Counted from the first letter of the stretch, positions 25,565-34,537 are shown. The stretch is DNA of 64,000 nt from Martinezella hainanensis (GCF_900094555.1 NZ_FMAC01000003.1:186001-250000); one strand, 5' to 3'. Program-made: numbers and translations. The notes: generated from the letters alone by a model not told the origin.

Positions 25565-26890
25565 TCAATCTTCCTGGATGGCGCTGTTCCTGGCCGTATC
25601 GCGCATGAAGAGATAGACGACGAGCGAGATGCCGATCATTGCCGTCACATACCAGTAGAAGCCCTGTTCCCAGCCGCTGCTCTTGAACTTCAGCGCTACG
25701 AATTCGGCCGTGCCGCCGAATAGCGTATTGGCGAGGGCATAGGGCAAAGCAACGCCGAGAGCACGGATATGAGCGGGAAACAGTTCGGCCTTCACCACTG
25801 CATTGATCGATGTATAGCCGGTGACGATGATCAGCGCGCCCATGACTAGCAGTCCCGCGATGAATGGATCTTTCGTGGTCTCGAGCGCAGAGAAGATCGG
25901 ATAGGTAAACAGCACGCCGCAGAGACCGAAGCCGATCATGAGGGGCTTGCGGCCGATCTTGTCGGAAAGTCCGCCTGCAATCGGCTGCAGCAGCATGAAG
26001 ATGAACAGCGTGATCGCGTTTATCTCGCTCGACGTTTCCCGGCTGAACCCAGAGGTGTTGACCAGGAATTTCTGCATGTAGATCGAATAGGCGTAAAAGG
26101 CGAGCGTGCCGCCAGCCGTCAGCAGCATGACCAGCGCGGTTTCCCTGGGATGCCGAGTGATCAGCATCCAGAAGCCGGATTTCTGCGTATCGCTTGCGCG
26201 CACATTCTTGAAGCTTTCGGTTTCAGCAAGGCCGCGCCGCAGCCAGAAGACCACGACCGCAAGTGCTGCTCCCATGAAGAAGGGAACGCGCCATCCCCAG
26301 GCGTTCAGAGCTTCGGTCGTCATGACCGCTTGCAAGAAGATTAGCAGCGCTATGGCAAGCAGCTGGCCCGAGATCAGCGTGACATATTGAAAGGACGAGA
26401 AGAAGCCACGACGTTCGCGGCCCGCCATTTCAGAGAGGTAGGTCGCCGAGGCGCCGTATTCGCCGCCGACGGACAGGCCCTGCATCAGGCGGGCGAGAAC
26501 CAGAAGCACCGGTGCCACCACGCCGATGGTTTCATATCCCGGCGTCAGCGCGATAATCAGCGAGCCGGCGCACATCAGCGTCACCGAAAGAGCGAGACCG
26601 GCCTTGCGGCCCTTGCGGTCGGCATAGAGCCCCATGATCCAGGCGCCGATCGGCCGCATGACGAAACCGACGGCAAAGACCGCTGCGGAATTCAACAGCT
26701 GCGCCGTCTGGTCGCCGGCCGGGAAGAAATGCGGTGCGAAATAGAGCGCGAATGCAGCATAGACATACCAGTCAAACCATTCGACCAGATTGCCGGTGGA
26801 ACCACCGATGATCGATTTCAGACGTTTGCGGCGTTCGGTTGCTTCCGCCCTTGCTGTCGTCACGATGGGATCTTCTAATGTCTTCAGCAT
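25565..26890 (-). CDS. MHS-family MFS carboxylate permease (KgtP-like)
   Basis: A 441-residue transporter with about twelve membrane helices. It begins with the metabolite:H+ symporter pattern: GGSTGNLVEWFDWYVYAAFALYF, FAVGFVMRPIGAWIMGLYADRKGRK in loop 2-3, and GLSVGGEYGASATYLSEMAGRERRG in helices 4-5. KgtP-type members import 2-oxoglutarate or related dicarboxylates with protons. GGAGAGG precedes the ATG. It is divergent from a sensor kinase/response regulator pair of the DctB/DctD type, which suggests that it is their target and that its substrate is a carboxylate. Confidence 0.88.
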   Translation of the reverse strand: MLKTLEDPIVTTARAEATERRKRLKSIIGGSTGNLVEWFDWYVYAAFALYFAPHFFPAGDQTAQLLNSAAVFAVGFVMRPIGAWIMGLYADRKGRKAGLALSVTLMCAGSLIIALTPGYETIGVVAPVLLVLARLMQGLSVGGEYGASATYLSEMAGRERRGFFSSFQYVTLISGQLLAIALLIFLQAVMTTEALNAWGWRVPFFMGAALAVVVFWLRRGLAETESFKNVRASDTQKSGFWMLITRHPRETALVMLLTAGGTLAFYAYSIYMQKFLVNTSGFSRETSSEINAITLFIFMLLQPIAGGLSDKIGRKPLMIGFGLCGVLFTYPIFSALETTKDPFIAGLLVMGALIIVTGYTSINAVVKAELFPAHIRALGVALPYALANTLFGGTAEFVALKFKSSGWEQGFYWYVTAMIGISLVVYLFMRDTARNSAIQED

Positions 26891-27202
26891 TGTGCCTCTC
26901 CTCCCGTACTTGCTTCGGATCGTCGTAGGTAAGCAGTGAACCGCTGCGAACGACGGGTTCGCCGGGAGGGGTCATATTGCCTGCGGGTGGCCGCCCGCCA
27001 GTTTCGTCGAGACGGCACCGGCAACGCCAATTGCCCGGCCACAGCCGGCTTTTCTACGTATTGAGGACCACTCTCCCAGTGTCCGCATTGATACGTGTGG
27101 AAGAGACGAGGCACGAGGTTTCAAGGATATATAAGAATATCTAATTGATATAACTTGTTTTTCTCCTGATCGTTTATCGACGTTTAGGGTATCGCGCGCA
27201 AG

Positions 27203-27243
27203 ATTCTGCATAGATATTTTGGAATTTGTGCAATATTCTGCAC
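27203..27243. promoter_or_regulatory. Dyad and direct repeat upstream of the sensor kinase, possible regulator binding site
   Basis: GTGCA (27228-27232) and TGCAC (27239-27243) form a dyad with a 6-base spacer. ATTCTGCA occurs at 27203-27210 and again at 27235-27242, 32 bases apart, about three helical turns. They sit between the divergent permease and kinase genes, just before the kinase ATG, where the adjacent response regulator could bind. Confidence 0.45.
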
Positions 27244-27245
27244 GG

Positions 27246-29000
27246 ATGAGTGGATCGGGCCTCAGGCGAATTGTGTTTCTGGCAGTGGCCGGCTTGGCCG
27301 TCGCCGTCGCTATCTGGTGCGCGGCGCTCTCGCTTTCGCGTCAGGATGCGCTTGGGCGGCTGGCCGCGGAGGCGGGCGGGCTTGCGGCACAGCATAGTCG
27401 CTTGCTCGACAGCGAGCTGGCGCGTTTCCGGCTTCTTCCGGTCGTGCTTGGCGAATATCGCGATCTTGGCGAGGCGCTTGCAAGCCCTACGGCGGATGCT
27501 GCCCGCCGGCTTGACGAAAAGCTCGGCTTCCTGGCCCGCGAAACCGGCGCCTACATCATTTATCTTGTTGACCACAAAGGACTTGTGATTTCCGCGTCGA
27601 ATGCAGGGACCGAAGACAGTTTCGTTGGCAAGAACTTCAGCTTCCGGCCCTATTTTTCCGAGGCGCTCAAAGATGGCACGGCGGAATATTATGGCGCCGG
27701 AGCGATCAGCGGCCGGCCGGGCCTGTTTCTGGCCCGCAGGGTTGGTGATGCCGCCGCTCCGGCGGGAGTCGTGGTCGTCAAATTCGAGTTCGATGCGGTG
27801 TCGCGGATCTGGGCGAATGATCCGGGCGTAACGCTTGTGGTCGACGAACACCAGATCATCCTTGCTGCGTCCGATCCGACACAGGTACTGACCGCGCTTG
27901 CATCCCTGTCGCCGGAAGATCGGGCCGGCATCGTTGCAAGCGGGCAATATCGCGACGCCGCATTGGGGCCGGGCAACTATCGCGCCGAGGAAACCGGTCG
28001 CATACGCGGTCCGCGGCATCAGATCATGATCGCGGCGGAGCAACCGGTTGTCGGTACGCGGCTGCGCCTCCTGCATCTTCTTGACACCCGTATGGCGTTG
28101 CAGGAAGCGCAGGCGCAGGCTTGGCTTTTGGCGCTGCCCGCCATCCTGGGACTAGCGGTCATCGCGGTTGCGATCTGGTGGCGCATGACGCGTGCAGCAA
28201 GAGCGGCAGCCGATCGGCGGGCGCTTGAAGAGGCCGTCGCCGCACGTACGGTCGAGCTGCGCGACGAGATGGCTGAGCGCACGCGTGCCGAGGATCGCTA
28301 TCGTGATGCCCGCGAGGAACTTGCGCAGGCCAATCGGCTCGCTTCCGTCGGTTCGATCACGGCGGGATTGATGCATGAAATCAACCAGCCGGTTGCCACC
28401 ATCCGCACTCTCGCCGAGAATGCCCGCCATCATCTTGCGGCCAATCGGCTCGATCGCGTTGGTGCCAATCTCGATGCCGCAGTCGAGGTGACGGCGCGCA
28501 TTGGGACGATCACGCAGGAGATGCGACGGTTTTCGCGCAGGGGACGGCATGCGGCCGGAGCGGAGCCGCTCGATGCCATCATTGCCGGCGCCTTGCTGCT
28601 GGTCGGGAACCGGTTTCGCAAAGCGAATGTGCGACTGGACCTGCCGGCAGAGGGTCAGCCGCATGTGCTTGCCGAACGCGTGCGGCTGGAGCAGGTCATC
28701 GTCAATCTGCTGCAGAACGCAATCGACGCCGTTGCCGGGATCGCCGATCCGCATGTTGCCCTGCTCGTCGACGCTGCGGGAAAGGATGTGGTGAGGCTGA
28801 CCGTCGCGGATAATGGTCCAGGCATCGATCCTGCACTGGACAAGGAAATATTCCGTCCATTCATTACCGGTAAGCCCGATGGGCTCGGTCTTGGGCTCGG
28901 GATCGCACAGGACATCATGAACGATCTCGGCGGGTCGTTGACAACAGGCCCATCGCCGCTCGGTGGCGCGGCTTTCATAGTCACGATGAGGCGGGCATGA
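27246..29000 (+). CDS. DctB-like sensor histidine kinase
   Basis: A 584-residue membrane kinase. An N-terminal helix (about 8-28), a periplasmic PDC/Cache-type sensor region (about 30-290, with TGAYIIYLVDHKGLVI and GKNFSFRPYFSEAL as in DctB) and a second helix near 295-315 precede a coiled linker. The HisKA domain has LMHEINQP with the phospho-accepting His377. The ATPase domain has LLQNAIDAV (N box), DNGPGID (G1) and GLGLGI (G2). It should sense a carboxylate outside the cytoplasmic membrane. Starts at TTG 27219 and GTG 27228 are also possible; none has a good ribosome site. It overlaps the response-regulator gene by 4 bases. Confidence 0.88.
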   Translation: MSGSGLRRIVFLAVAGLAVAVAIWCAALSLSRQDALGRLAAEAGGLAAQHSRLLDSELARFRLLPVVLGEYRDLGEALASPTADAARRLDEKLGFLARETGAYIIYLVDHKGLVISASNAGTEDSFVGKNFSFRPYFSEALKDGTAEYYGAGAISGRPGLFLARRVGDAAAPAGVVVVKFEFDAVSRIWANDPGVTLVVDEHQIILAASDPTQVLTALASLSPEDRAGIVASGQYRDAALGPGNYRAEETGRIRGPRHQIMIAAEQPVVGTRLRLLHLLDTRMALQEAQAQAWLLALPAILGLAVIAVAIWWRMTRAARAAADRRALEEAVAARTVELRDEMAERTRAEDRYRDAREELAQANRLASVGSITAGLMHEINQPVATIRTLAENARHHLAANRLDRVGANLDAAVEVTARIGTITQEMRRFSRRGRHAAGAEPLDAIIAGALLLVGNRFRKANVRLDLPAEGQPHVLAERVRLEQVIVNLLQNAIDAVAGIADPHVALLVDAAGKDVVRLTVADNGPGIDPALDKEIFRPFITGKPDGLGLGLGIAQDIMNDLGGSLTTGPSPLGGAAFIVTMRRA

Positions 29001-30301
29001 CCCTACAAGCGTCGCAGAAGGTTCTCCTGGTCGAGGACGACGGCCCTTTCAATGCCGCGCTCACCGATTCCTTCGCCATAGCCGGCTTCGAGGTGGAGAG
29101 CCACGGCGACGGGCAGTCGGCGCTGGCAAGCCTTGCAACCGCATTGCCCGGCGTGATCGTCAGCGACATTCGCCTGCCACGTATCGATGGACACGATCTG
29201 CTGGAAGCAGTGCTGGCGCGCGATCCGGACTTGCCCGTTATCCTGATGACCGGCCATGGCGATATCGCCATGGCGGTCGGCGCCTTGAAGCAGGGCGCCT
29301 ATGATTTCATAGCCAAGCCCTTTGCCACCGATCACCTGATCGCATCGGTGCGCCGGGCGCTGGAAACGCGACGCCTGGTGCTGGAAAACCGGCGTTTGCG
29401 CCAGGCCGCCGCCGAGGCGGAGGATGCGTCGCCGCTCATCGGCCAGACGACTGTCATGGCGCGATTGCGCGAAACGATCCGCCAGATCGCAAACGCCGAC
29501 GTGGATGTTCTGGTTGAAGGCGAAACAGGCACCGGCAAGGAACTCGTGGCCCGCCTCATCCACCGCTGGAGCAGGCGGCGCACCCGCAGTTTCGTCGCGG
29601 TCGATTGTGCCGCCCTGCCGGACGCGATCGCCGACGAGACCCTGTTCGGAAGCCGTGCCCGGCGCGGCCGCATTGCCGAGGCGGATCGCGGCACGCTGTT
29701 TCTCGATGAGATCGACAGCATGTCACCCATGTTGCAGGGCCGGCTTCTGCGCGTTGTCGAGGAACGCGAGCTGCCCTCGGCGAGCGGCGAGCCGGCCCCT
29801 GTCGATCTCCGCATCGTCGCTGCGACGAAAAGCGATCTGCATGGTTCGGTTACCGATGATCGCTTTCGTGCCGATCTGCTCTATCGGCTGGAAACCGTGC
29901 GGATCCGCATCCCGCCCTTGCGGGAGCGCCGCGCTGATATCGGCTTGCTGTTCAGCGCCTTCCTCGACGAGGCCGCTCGCCTGCACGGTGTGCCGCGTCC
30001 GCCCATTGATGCAGTAATGGAGGCACGATTTCTAACGGACGATTGGCCTGGCAATGTCCGGGAGCTGCGCAACTATGCGACCCAAGCCGCGCTTGGCCTC
30101 GCCTCCGCTCGCAACCAGCCTTCCATGGAACTCGGCCTTTCCGATCAGATGGATCACTTCGAGGCCAACATTCTGCGGGCGACACTGGAGCGATATGAGG
30201 GGGATATTGCTGAGGTCGCACAGGCGCTCAAGCTGCCGCGCCGCAGTCTTTATGCCCGCCTGCAACGCCACGGCATCAATCCGTCGGCCTACCGCAAGTG
30301 A
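28997..30301 (+). CDS. DctD/NtrC-like response regulator lacking the GAFTGA loop
   Basis: A 434-residue NtrC-family protein with all three domains. The receiver has the acidic pair near 14-15 and phospho-acceptor Asp57 (VSDIRLPRIDG). The AAA+ domain has Walker A GETGTGKE, Walker B GTLFLDEID and the arginine-rich RFRADLLYRLETVRIRIPPLRERRADI. The C-terminal Fis-type helix-turn-helix is DIAEVAQALKLPRRSLYARLQ. Between LFG and GRIAEADRGTLF only five residues (SRARR) remain, so the GAFTGA loop that contacts sigma54 is deleted. Such regulators (HupR and TyrR types) act without sigma54. ATGA overlap with the kinase gene; likely target is the divergent permease. Confidence 0.9.
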   Translation: MTLQASQKVLLVEDDGPFNAALTDSFAIAGFEVESHGDGQSALASLATALPGVIVSDIRLPRIDGHDLLEAVLARDPDLPVILMTGHGDIAMAVGALKQGAYDFIAKPFATDHLIASVRRALETRRLVLENRRLRQAAAEAEDASPLIGQTTVMARLRETIRQIANADVDVLVEGETGTGKELVARLIHRWSRRRTRSFVAVDCAALPDAIADETLFGSRARRGRIAEADRGTLFLDEIDSMSPMLQGRLLRVVEERELPSASGEPAPVDLRIVAATKSDLHGSVTDDRFRADLLYRLETVRIRIPPLRERRADIGLLFSAFLDEAARLHGVPRPPIDAVMEARFLTDDWPGNVRELRNYATQAALGLASARNQPSMELGLSDQMDHFEANILRATLERYEGDIAEVAQALKLPRRSLYARLQRHGINPSAYRK

Positions 30302-30540
30302 GACGGGGCGCATGTCGAGAGTGAAAGGAACAGGACGAGTATAGTCTTGCATGCTCAACTTGGCGTCGCGATGTGTATTTAGTGTAATTTCCTCATATCT
30401 TTATAGATATTCGATGTATAAATTATATTAACTATGTATTAATCATAATTATTCTGCGTGAAAAATAGAAAATAATTAATACATGTTAGGATATTGTGGC
30501 TCGTCTGCATGATGCAGCAATTAAATTAGAGAGCTATGAT

Positions 30541-30633
30541 ATGCTTGATTTACCTAAATTGATGCAGCTATTGCTATTTGCGGCCGTTATACTGCTATTT
30601 TTCCGCTGGGTCGTCGAGGATATGAACAGGTAG
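30541..30633 (+). CDS. Candidate 30-residue single-helix membrane peptide
   Basis: ATG 30541 to TAG 30633 encodes a 30-residue peptide that starts MLDLPKLM, has a hydrophobic core (QLLLFAAVILLFF) and ends in charged RWVVEDMNR, the layout of a small bitopic membrane protein. GAGAG lies about 11 bases upstream, so the ribosome site is only fair. It sits in an AT-rich island (about 30360-30560) unlike the rest of the window. It is too short to be judged by coding statistics. Confidence 0.4.
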   Translation: MLDLPKLMQLLLFAAVILLFFRWVVEDMNR

Positions 30634-30776
30634 TCGCCTTGGGCGCCTGAATATCCCAGCACCGCACGATTTGCTTCTCAGTTCAGCGTATCCATCCTCC
30701 GGCCAAGACTGCACAAGCTGATCCTGTAGCGATTTGCTTTTGTTTTCGTGTCTCTGTTCGGCAGCGCGAATTGAAT

Positions 30777-30806
30777 AATGGCGCCCGGGAGTTTCCGGGC
30801 GCCATT
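30777..30806. terminator. Strong hairpin between the small ORF and emrB
   Basis: AATGGCGCCCGG (30777-30788) and CCGGGCGCCATT (30795-30806) form a perfect 12-bp stem with a 6-base loop. It lies about 90 bases beyond the emrB stop. There is no T-run on either side, so it may be a terminator that also needs Rho, or an mRNA end stabiliser. Confidence 0.6.
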
Positions 30807-30894
30807 GAGGCACATCGTATGATCGTCATGGTACAGGCGCAGATTGCTCTTATGGCTTCAAGCCAAACGGCATCGCGTGCATGAGCCCGCATGT

Positions 30895-32490
30895 TCAGTG
30901 GGCGCCTGCGCCACCGCTGGCTTGAGGGCGTTTGGCAAACAGCATGGTGATCGCCGCGATGGCAAGCACGACGCCGATGACGGCGAACGTGTCGCTGAAG
31001 CCCATGATCAGCGCCTGTCTCTTGATGATCTGGCCGAGGGCGATGATCGCCTTCTGCTGGGCTGCCTGATGGTCCGAGACGCCATGCGACAGGAAGTAGC
31101 TGGTCATCTGGTCGATCCGCTCGCGAACCTCGTCGCGGGCGAGGGTCACGGATTGGCCGATGATGTTGGAGTGGAACTGCTCGCGTTTGGTCAGGATGGT
31201 CCCAAGCGAAGCCGTGCCTACTGCGCCGCCGAGGTTGCGCAGCATGTTCGTCAGGCCGGAGGCCGCGGCAGCGTCCGCCGGAGCGATGCCGGCTGTCGTA
31301 ATGGCGGTGACGGGCGTGATGACGAAAGCCTGGCCAATCGCGCGAACGATGTTTGGAACGAAGAACTGGTCTCCGGCATTGTCGGCCGAAAGCGTGACGT
31401 TCATGAAGCAGCTGAGTGCAAAGACCGCGATGCCGAAGAAGGCGAGCCAGCGCACATCGACCCGCTTCATCATCAGCGGAACCAGGGGGATCAGCAGCAG
31501 CTGCGGCAGGCCCGTCCAGGCAAGGACGTTGCCGATCTGCTCGGCATTGTATTTCTGTACCTGACCCAGATATTGCGGCAGGATATAGACTGTCCCGAAC
31601 AGCGCGACGCCGACCAGAATATTGGCGAGCACACCAAGCCCGAAATTCCGTTGTTTCAGCAGCCGCAGCTTCACCAGCGGCTTCGACACCTTCAGTTCGA
31701 TGATGATGAAGAGCGTCAGGAACACGGCCGCGACGAGGCTCAGACGGACAATGAAGGGCGAGGAGAACCAGTCGTCCTTGTTGCCCTCTTCAAGCACGGT
31801 TTGCAGGGCCGAGAGGCCGATTGCCATCGTCACGATGCCGGCCCAGTCGCCTTCTCGCAACAGCTTCAGCTGCATGGGCTGTTTCTCCAGTGTCAGCGCA
31901 AGCGCCACCACCATGATGGCGCTCGGGCCGGCATTGATGAAGAAGATGGTCTGCCAGCCGTAATTCTCGGTCAGATAACCGCCGATGGTTGGGCCGATGG
32001 CCGGCGCAAAGGTGACGGACAATGCGAAGATTGCCAGTCCCAAAGGCTGCTGCGGCTTCGGAAGCTTCGTCAGCACCATGGTGAAGGCCATCGGGATCAG
32101 CACGCCGCCGGCAAATCCCTGCAGACCGCGCAGGACGATCATTGTTCCGAGATCGTGGGCGAAGGCACAGGAAAGGGACAGCAGCGGAAACAGCACAGAG
32201 TTCACCAGAATGTAGCGGCGAAACGAGAAGACGCTGCTGAGATAGGCAGTGAGCGGAATGACGACGATCTCGCCGATTAGATAGGAGGTCGAGATCCAGG
32301 CGCCGTTATCCACCCCGGTACCGATCCCCCCTTCGATATCGAGGAGGGAGGCATTGGTAATCTGGATGTTCAGGATCGCCATGAACGCGCCGATCATGCC
32401 GGCCAGAACTGCGACCCACTCTCTTGTCGATGCGCGCGGCTCTGCCGCTGCGGCCGGCATCGCACGGCCATCCATTGTAGTCGTTGACAT
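30895..32490 (-). CDS. emrB: EmrB/QacA-type MFS drug efflux permease (DHA2 family)
   Basis: A 531-residue transporter with about fourteen membrane helices, the DHA2 layout. Early motifs are ISTSYLIGEIVVIPLTAYLSS and LRGLQGFAGGVLIPMAF, and motif C-like GPTIGGYLTENYGWQTIFFIN lies in helix 5 and the following loop. EmrB works with the periplasmic adaptor EmrA and an outer-membrane channel to expel hydrophobic drugs or phenolics, driven by protons. It follows emrA after 23 bases and is controlled, by position, by the divergent TetR protein. No outer-membrane channel gene is present here. Confidence 0.9.
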   Translation of the reverse strand: MSTTTMDGRAMPAAAAEPRASTREWVAVLAGMIGAFMAILNIQITNASLLDIEGGIGTGVDNGAWISTSYLIGEIVVIPLTAYLSSVFSFRRYILVNSVLFPLLSLSCAFAHDLGTMIVLRGLQGFAGGVLIPMAFTMVLTKLPKPQQPLGLAIFALSVTFAPAIGPTIGGYLTENYGWQTIFFINAGPSAIMVVALALTLEKQPMQLKLLREGDWAGIVTMAIGLSALQTVLEEGNKDDWFSSPFIVRLSLVAAVFLTLFIIIELKVSKPLVKLRLLKQRNFGLGVLANILVGVALFGTVYILPQYLGQVQKYNAEQIGNVLAWTGLPQLLLIPLVPLMMKRVDVRWLAFFGIAVFALSCFMNVTLSADNAGDQFFVPNIVRAIGQAFVITPVTAITTAGIAPADAAAASGLTNMLRNLGGAVGTASLGTILTKREQFHSNIIGQSVTLARDEVRERIDQMTSYFLSHGVSDHQAAQQKAIIALGQIIKRQALIMGFSDTFAVIGVVLAIAAITMLFAKRPQASGGAGAH

Positions 32491-32513
32491 GGTGAGGGCT
32501 CCGGCCGGCAGCT

Positions 32514-33704
32514 TTACTGCGCGGCGCCTGCTTTCGTGTTGATGCTCGGCTCGACCGACATTCCCGGGCGCAGTTCACCGCTGTTCATGGTCTGTGGGTC
32601 CAGCGCGATCCTGACCGGAATTCGCTGAACGACCTTGGTGAAGTTGCCTGTCGCATTATCGGGCGGCAGCAGCGCGAATTCCTGTCCGCTCGCCGGTGCA
32701 AGACTGTCGACATGGCCGTGGAAGACCTTGCCGGGGAACATGTCGACTTCGATATCGACAGGCTGGCCGGCATGGACATCCGTCAGCTGCGTCTCCTTGT
32801 AGTTGGCGACGACATAGGCCTGGTCGGTCGGCACCAGCGACATCAGCTGCGTGCCCGCCTGGACATATTGGCCGATGCGCAGCGTGCGGTTGCCGACAGT
32901 GCCGTCGACGGGGGCCATGATGGTCGTATAGGAGAGATTGAGTTCAGCCTGATGCCGGATCGCCGCGCTCTTCTGCAGGGCAGCCGTCGCCTGGGCGATC
33001 TGGGCCTTCAGAAGCTCGACCTGCTTGATCGCGCCTTCCAAGGTCGCGGTGTCTCTGACGATGGCAGCCTGGGCCGCGGCAATCTGCGATGCGGCCTGCT
33101 GTGCCGTCTGTACGGCTGCATAGCCGTTGGAGGCGAGGCTGGCGTAGCGCTTGTTGTTCTGTTCGGCGAAGGTTTCGTTCGCCTTGTCCACATCCAGTGT
33201 CGCCCGCGCTGCGGCAATGGTCGATTGCTGGATATCGAGCGAGGCCTGCTCGGCCTGTATGGTTGCCTGTGCGGCAGCGACATCGGCTTTGGCCTGGTCG
33301 AGTGCCGCACGGAAGTCGCGGTCGTCGATGCGGGCGAGCGGCTGGCCGGCCTTTACCGCCTCATTGTCCTTGACCAGGACTTCCGCCAGATAGCCCGAGA
33401 TCTTCGGGGCGATCGAGCTATTGTCGGCCTGGACGTAGGCGTCGTCGGTCGACACCTCGAAGCGGCCGTTTTGCCAGTAGTCGTGTCCATAGTAGCCCGC
33501 CGCGGCGATGATGGCGATCAGACCCGCGCCATACATCAAGCGGCGCGGCGTCTTGCTGCGCGTTGGAGCGGCGTTGCCGGCCGGTGCCTGTGGCGCCTCC
33601 GGACGGGGTTCGGTTGTCACCCCTTCCTTGGCTTTCGCCTCGACGGTTCCCTGCGCTTCGCCGGAAGCACCCTCGGACGTGACGATATGCAGATTATTAG
33701 CCAT
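32514..33704 (-). CDS. emrA: EmrA/HlyD-type membrane fusion protein
   Basis: A 396-residue adaptor. A cytoplasmic N-terminal segment rich in Glu, Lys and Pro (1-52) precedes one membrane helix (about 55-75, LMYGAGLIAIIAAAGYYGHDYW). Then come the lipoyl half-motif (VSTDDAYVQADNSSIAPKISGYLAEVLVKDNE), a long helical hairpin (about 130-240), the second lipoyl half and the beta-barrel (APVDGTVGNRTLRIGQYVQAGTQLMSLVP). It links EmrB to an outer-membrane channel. AGGAG lies upstream of the ATG. First gene of the efflux operon. Confidence 0.92.
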   Translation of the reverse strand: MANNLHIVTSEGASGEAQGTVEAKAKEGVTTEPRPEAPQAPAGNAAPTRSKTPRRLMYGAGLIAIIAAAGYYGHDYWQNGRFEVSTDDAYVQADNSSIAPKISGYLAEVLVKDNEAVKAGQPLARIDDRDFRAALDQAKADVAAAQATIQAEQASLDIQQSTIAAARATLDVDKANETFAEQNNKRYASLASNGYAAVQTAQQAASQIAAAQAAIVRDTATLEGAIKQVELLKAQIAQATAALQKSAAIRHQAELNLSYTTIMAPVDGTVGNRTLRIGQYVQAGTQLMSLVPTDQAYVVANYKETQLTDVHAGQPVDIEVDMFPGKVFHGHVDSLAPASGQEFALLPPDNATGNFTKVVQRIPVRIALDPQTMNSGELRPGMSVEPSINTKAGAAQ

Positions 33705-33756
33705 GTACTTGCTCCTGACAGGGGTCGCTGCCGGGCAGGGGTAGCGGCCAAGTTCA

Positions 33757-33821
33757 ATTTGGAAACTTGATGTTTTCCAAAATAAGCGCTATAAAATGCA
33801 AGTCAACGGTATTTTGGAAAA
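33757..33821. promoter_or_regulatory. Operator repeats between emrA and its TetR regulator
   Basis: TTTTCCAAAATA (33773-33784) and TATTTTGGAAAA (33810-33821) form a perfect 12-bp-arm inverted repeat with 25 bases between. A third related element, ATTTGGAAAC (33757-33766), faces the first and makes a second, closer dyad. The common half-site is TTTGGAAA. The position between divergent genes suits autoregulation by the adjacent TetR protein. Confidence 0.75.
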
Positions 33822-33826
33822 TATCT

Positions 33827-34483
33827 ATGGTCCTAAATCTAAAAGCCACGAAGCGACCACGAGGACGACCGCAGGTCCGTTGTGACGACGATACCCGGGC
33901 AATCGTTCTGTCGTCGGCCAGAAAGCGCTTCATGGAAGCGGGCTATGCCTCGGCATGCATCAACGACATCGCGCAGGATGCAGGTGTCTCGACCAAGACG
34001 GTCTATCGGCTGTTCGAGAGCAAGGGCGAGATTTTCAACGCCGTGATTACGGATCGTATTGCCCGTTTCAACGTCGAAGTGGACCAGGGGCTTCTCAGGC
34101 ATCCGGACCTGCATCACCAACTCGAGCAAATCCTGATCGCCTACGGCCGTCTGGTGCTGGATCCGGAAACGATCGCGATCAATCGTCTTGCGGTGGCCGA
34201 GGCGGATCGCTTTCCCGAAATCGCGGCGTCCTTCTACGAGCGGGCGATCAAGGCCTCGACGGTGGTCTTCGAGGTCTGGCTGCGGAGCCAGCGCGACAAG
34301 GAGGCAATCAGGATCGCGGATATTTCGCGTGCCGCCGGCTTCCTGCGGGGAATGATGGCCATGGAGCCGCAACGAGCCGTCATGCTGGGCCAGCGATCGG
34401 CGCCGGATGACGAAGAGATCCAGGCCCGTGCGACGGAATGCGCGGCAATCTTCCTGCAGGGCTGTATTTCCAGCACCGCTTGA
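33827..34483 (+). CDS. TetR-family repressor of the efflux operon
   Basis: A 218-residue regulator. The basic start (KATKRPRGRP) leads into the TetR helix-turn-helix at about 25-70 (AGYASACINDIAQDAGVSTKTVYRLFESKGEIF). The C-terminal helical domain resembles those of AcrR/EmrR-type repressors that bind drugs. ATG 33827 is preferred to the frame's first start at 33767, because the latter lies in the operator; GGAAAA serves as a weak ribosome site. Divergent from emrAB with operator repeats between. A 12-bp hairpin follows the gene. Confidence 0.88.
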   Translation: MVLNLKATKRPRGRPQVRCDDDTRAIVLSSARKRFMEAGYASACINDIAQDAGVSTKTVYRLFESKGEIFNAVITDRIARFNVEVDQGLLRHPDLHHQLEQILIAYGRLVLDPETIAINRLAVAEADRFPEIAASFYERAIKASTVVFEVWLRSQRDKEAIRIADISRAAGFLRGMMAMEPQRAVMLGQRSAPDDEEIQARATECAAIFLQGCISSTA

Positions 34484-34499
34484 GCCGGAAACGAAGGGC

Positions 34500-34529
34500 G
34501 AAGCTGCCCGCGCAGTTGCGGGCAGCTTC
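34500..34529. terminator. Bidirectional hairpin between tetR and copC
   Basis: GAAGCTGCCCGC (34500-34511) and GCGGGCAGCTTC (34518-34529) form a perfect 12-bp stem with a 6-base loop between two convergent genes. No clear T-run on either side. Confidence 0.7.
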
Positions 34530-34537
34530 CGGACTGG

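Noticed and set aside
27014..27029. Possible sigma54 promoter for the MHS permease (minus strand TGGCGTTGCCGGTGCC)
   Set aside because: Spacing of GG and GC fits, but several consensus bases are wrong, and the adjacent regulator lacks the GAFTGA loop needed to activate sigma54.
30844..32280. A 478-codon plus-strand ORF opposite emrB
   Set aside because: Antisense shadow of a clearly recognisable 14-helix transporter; translation is His/Gln/Asp-rich with no domain.
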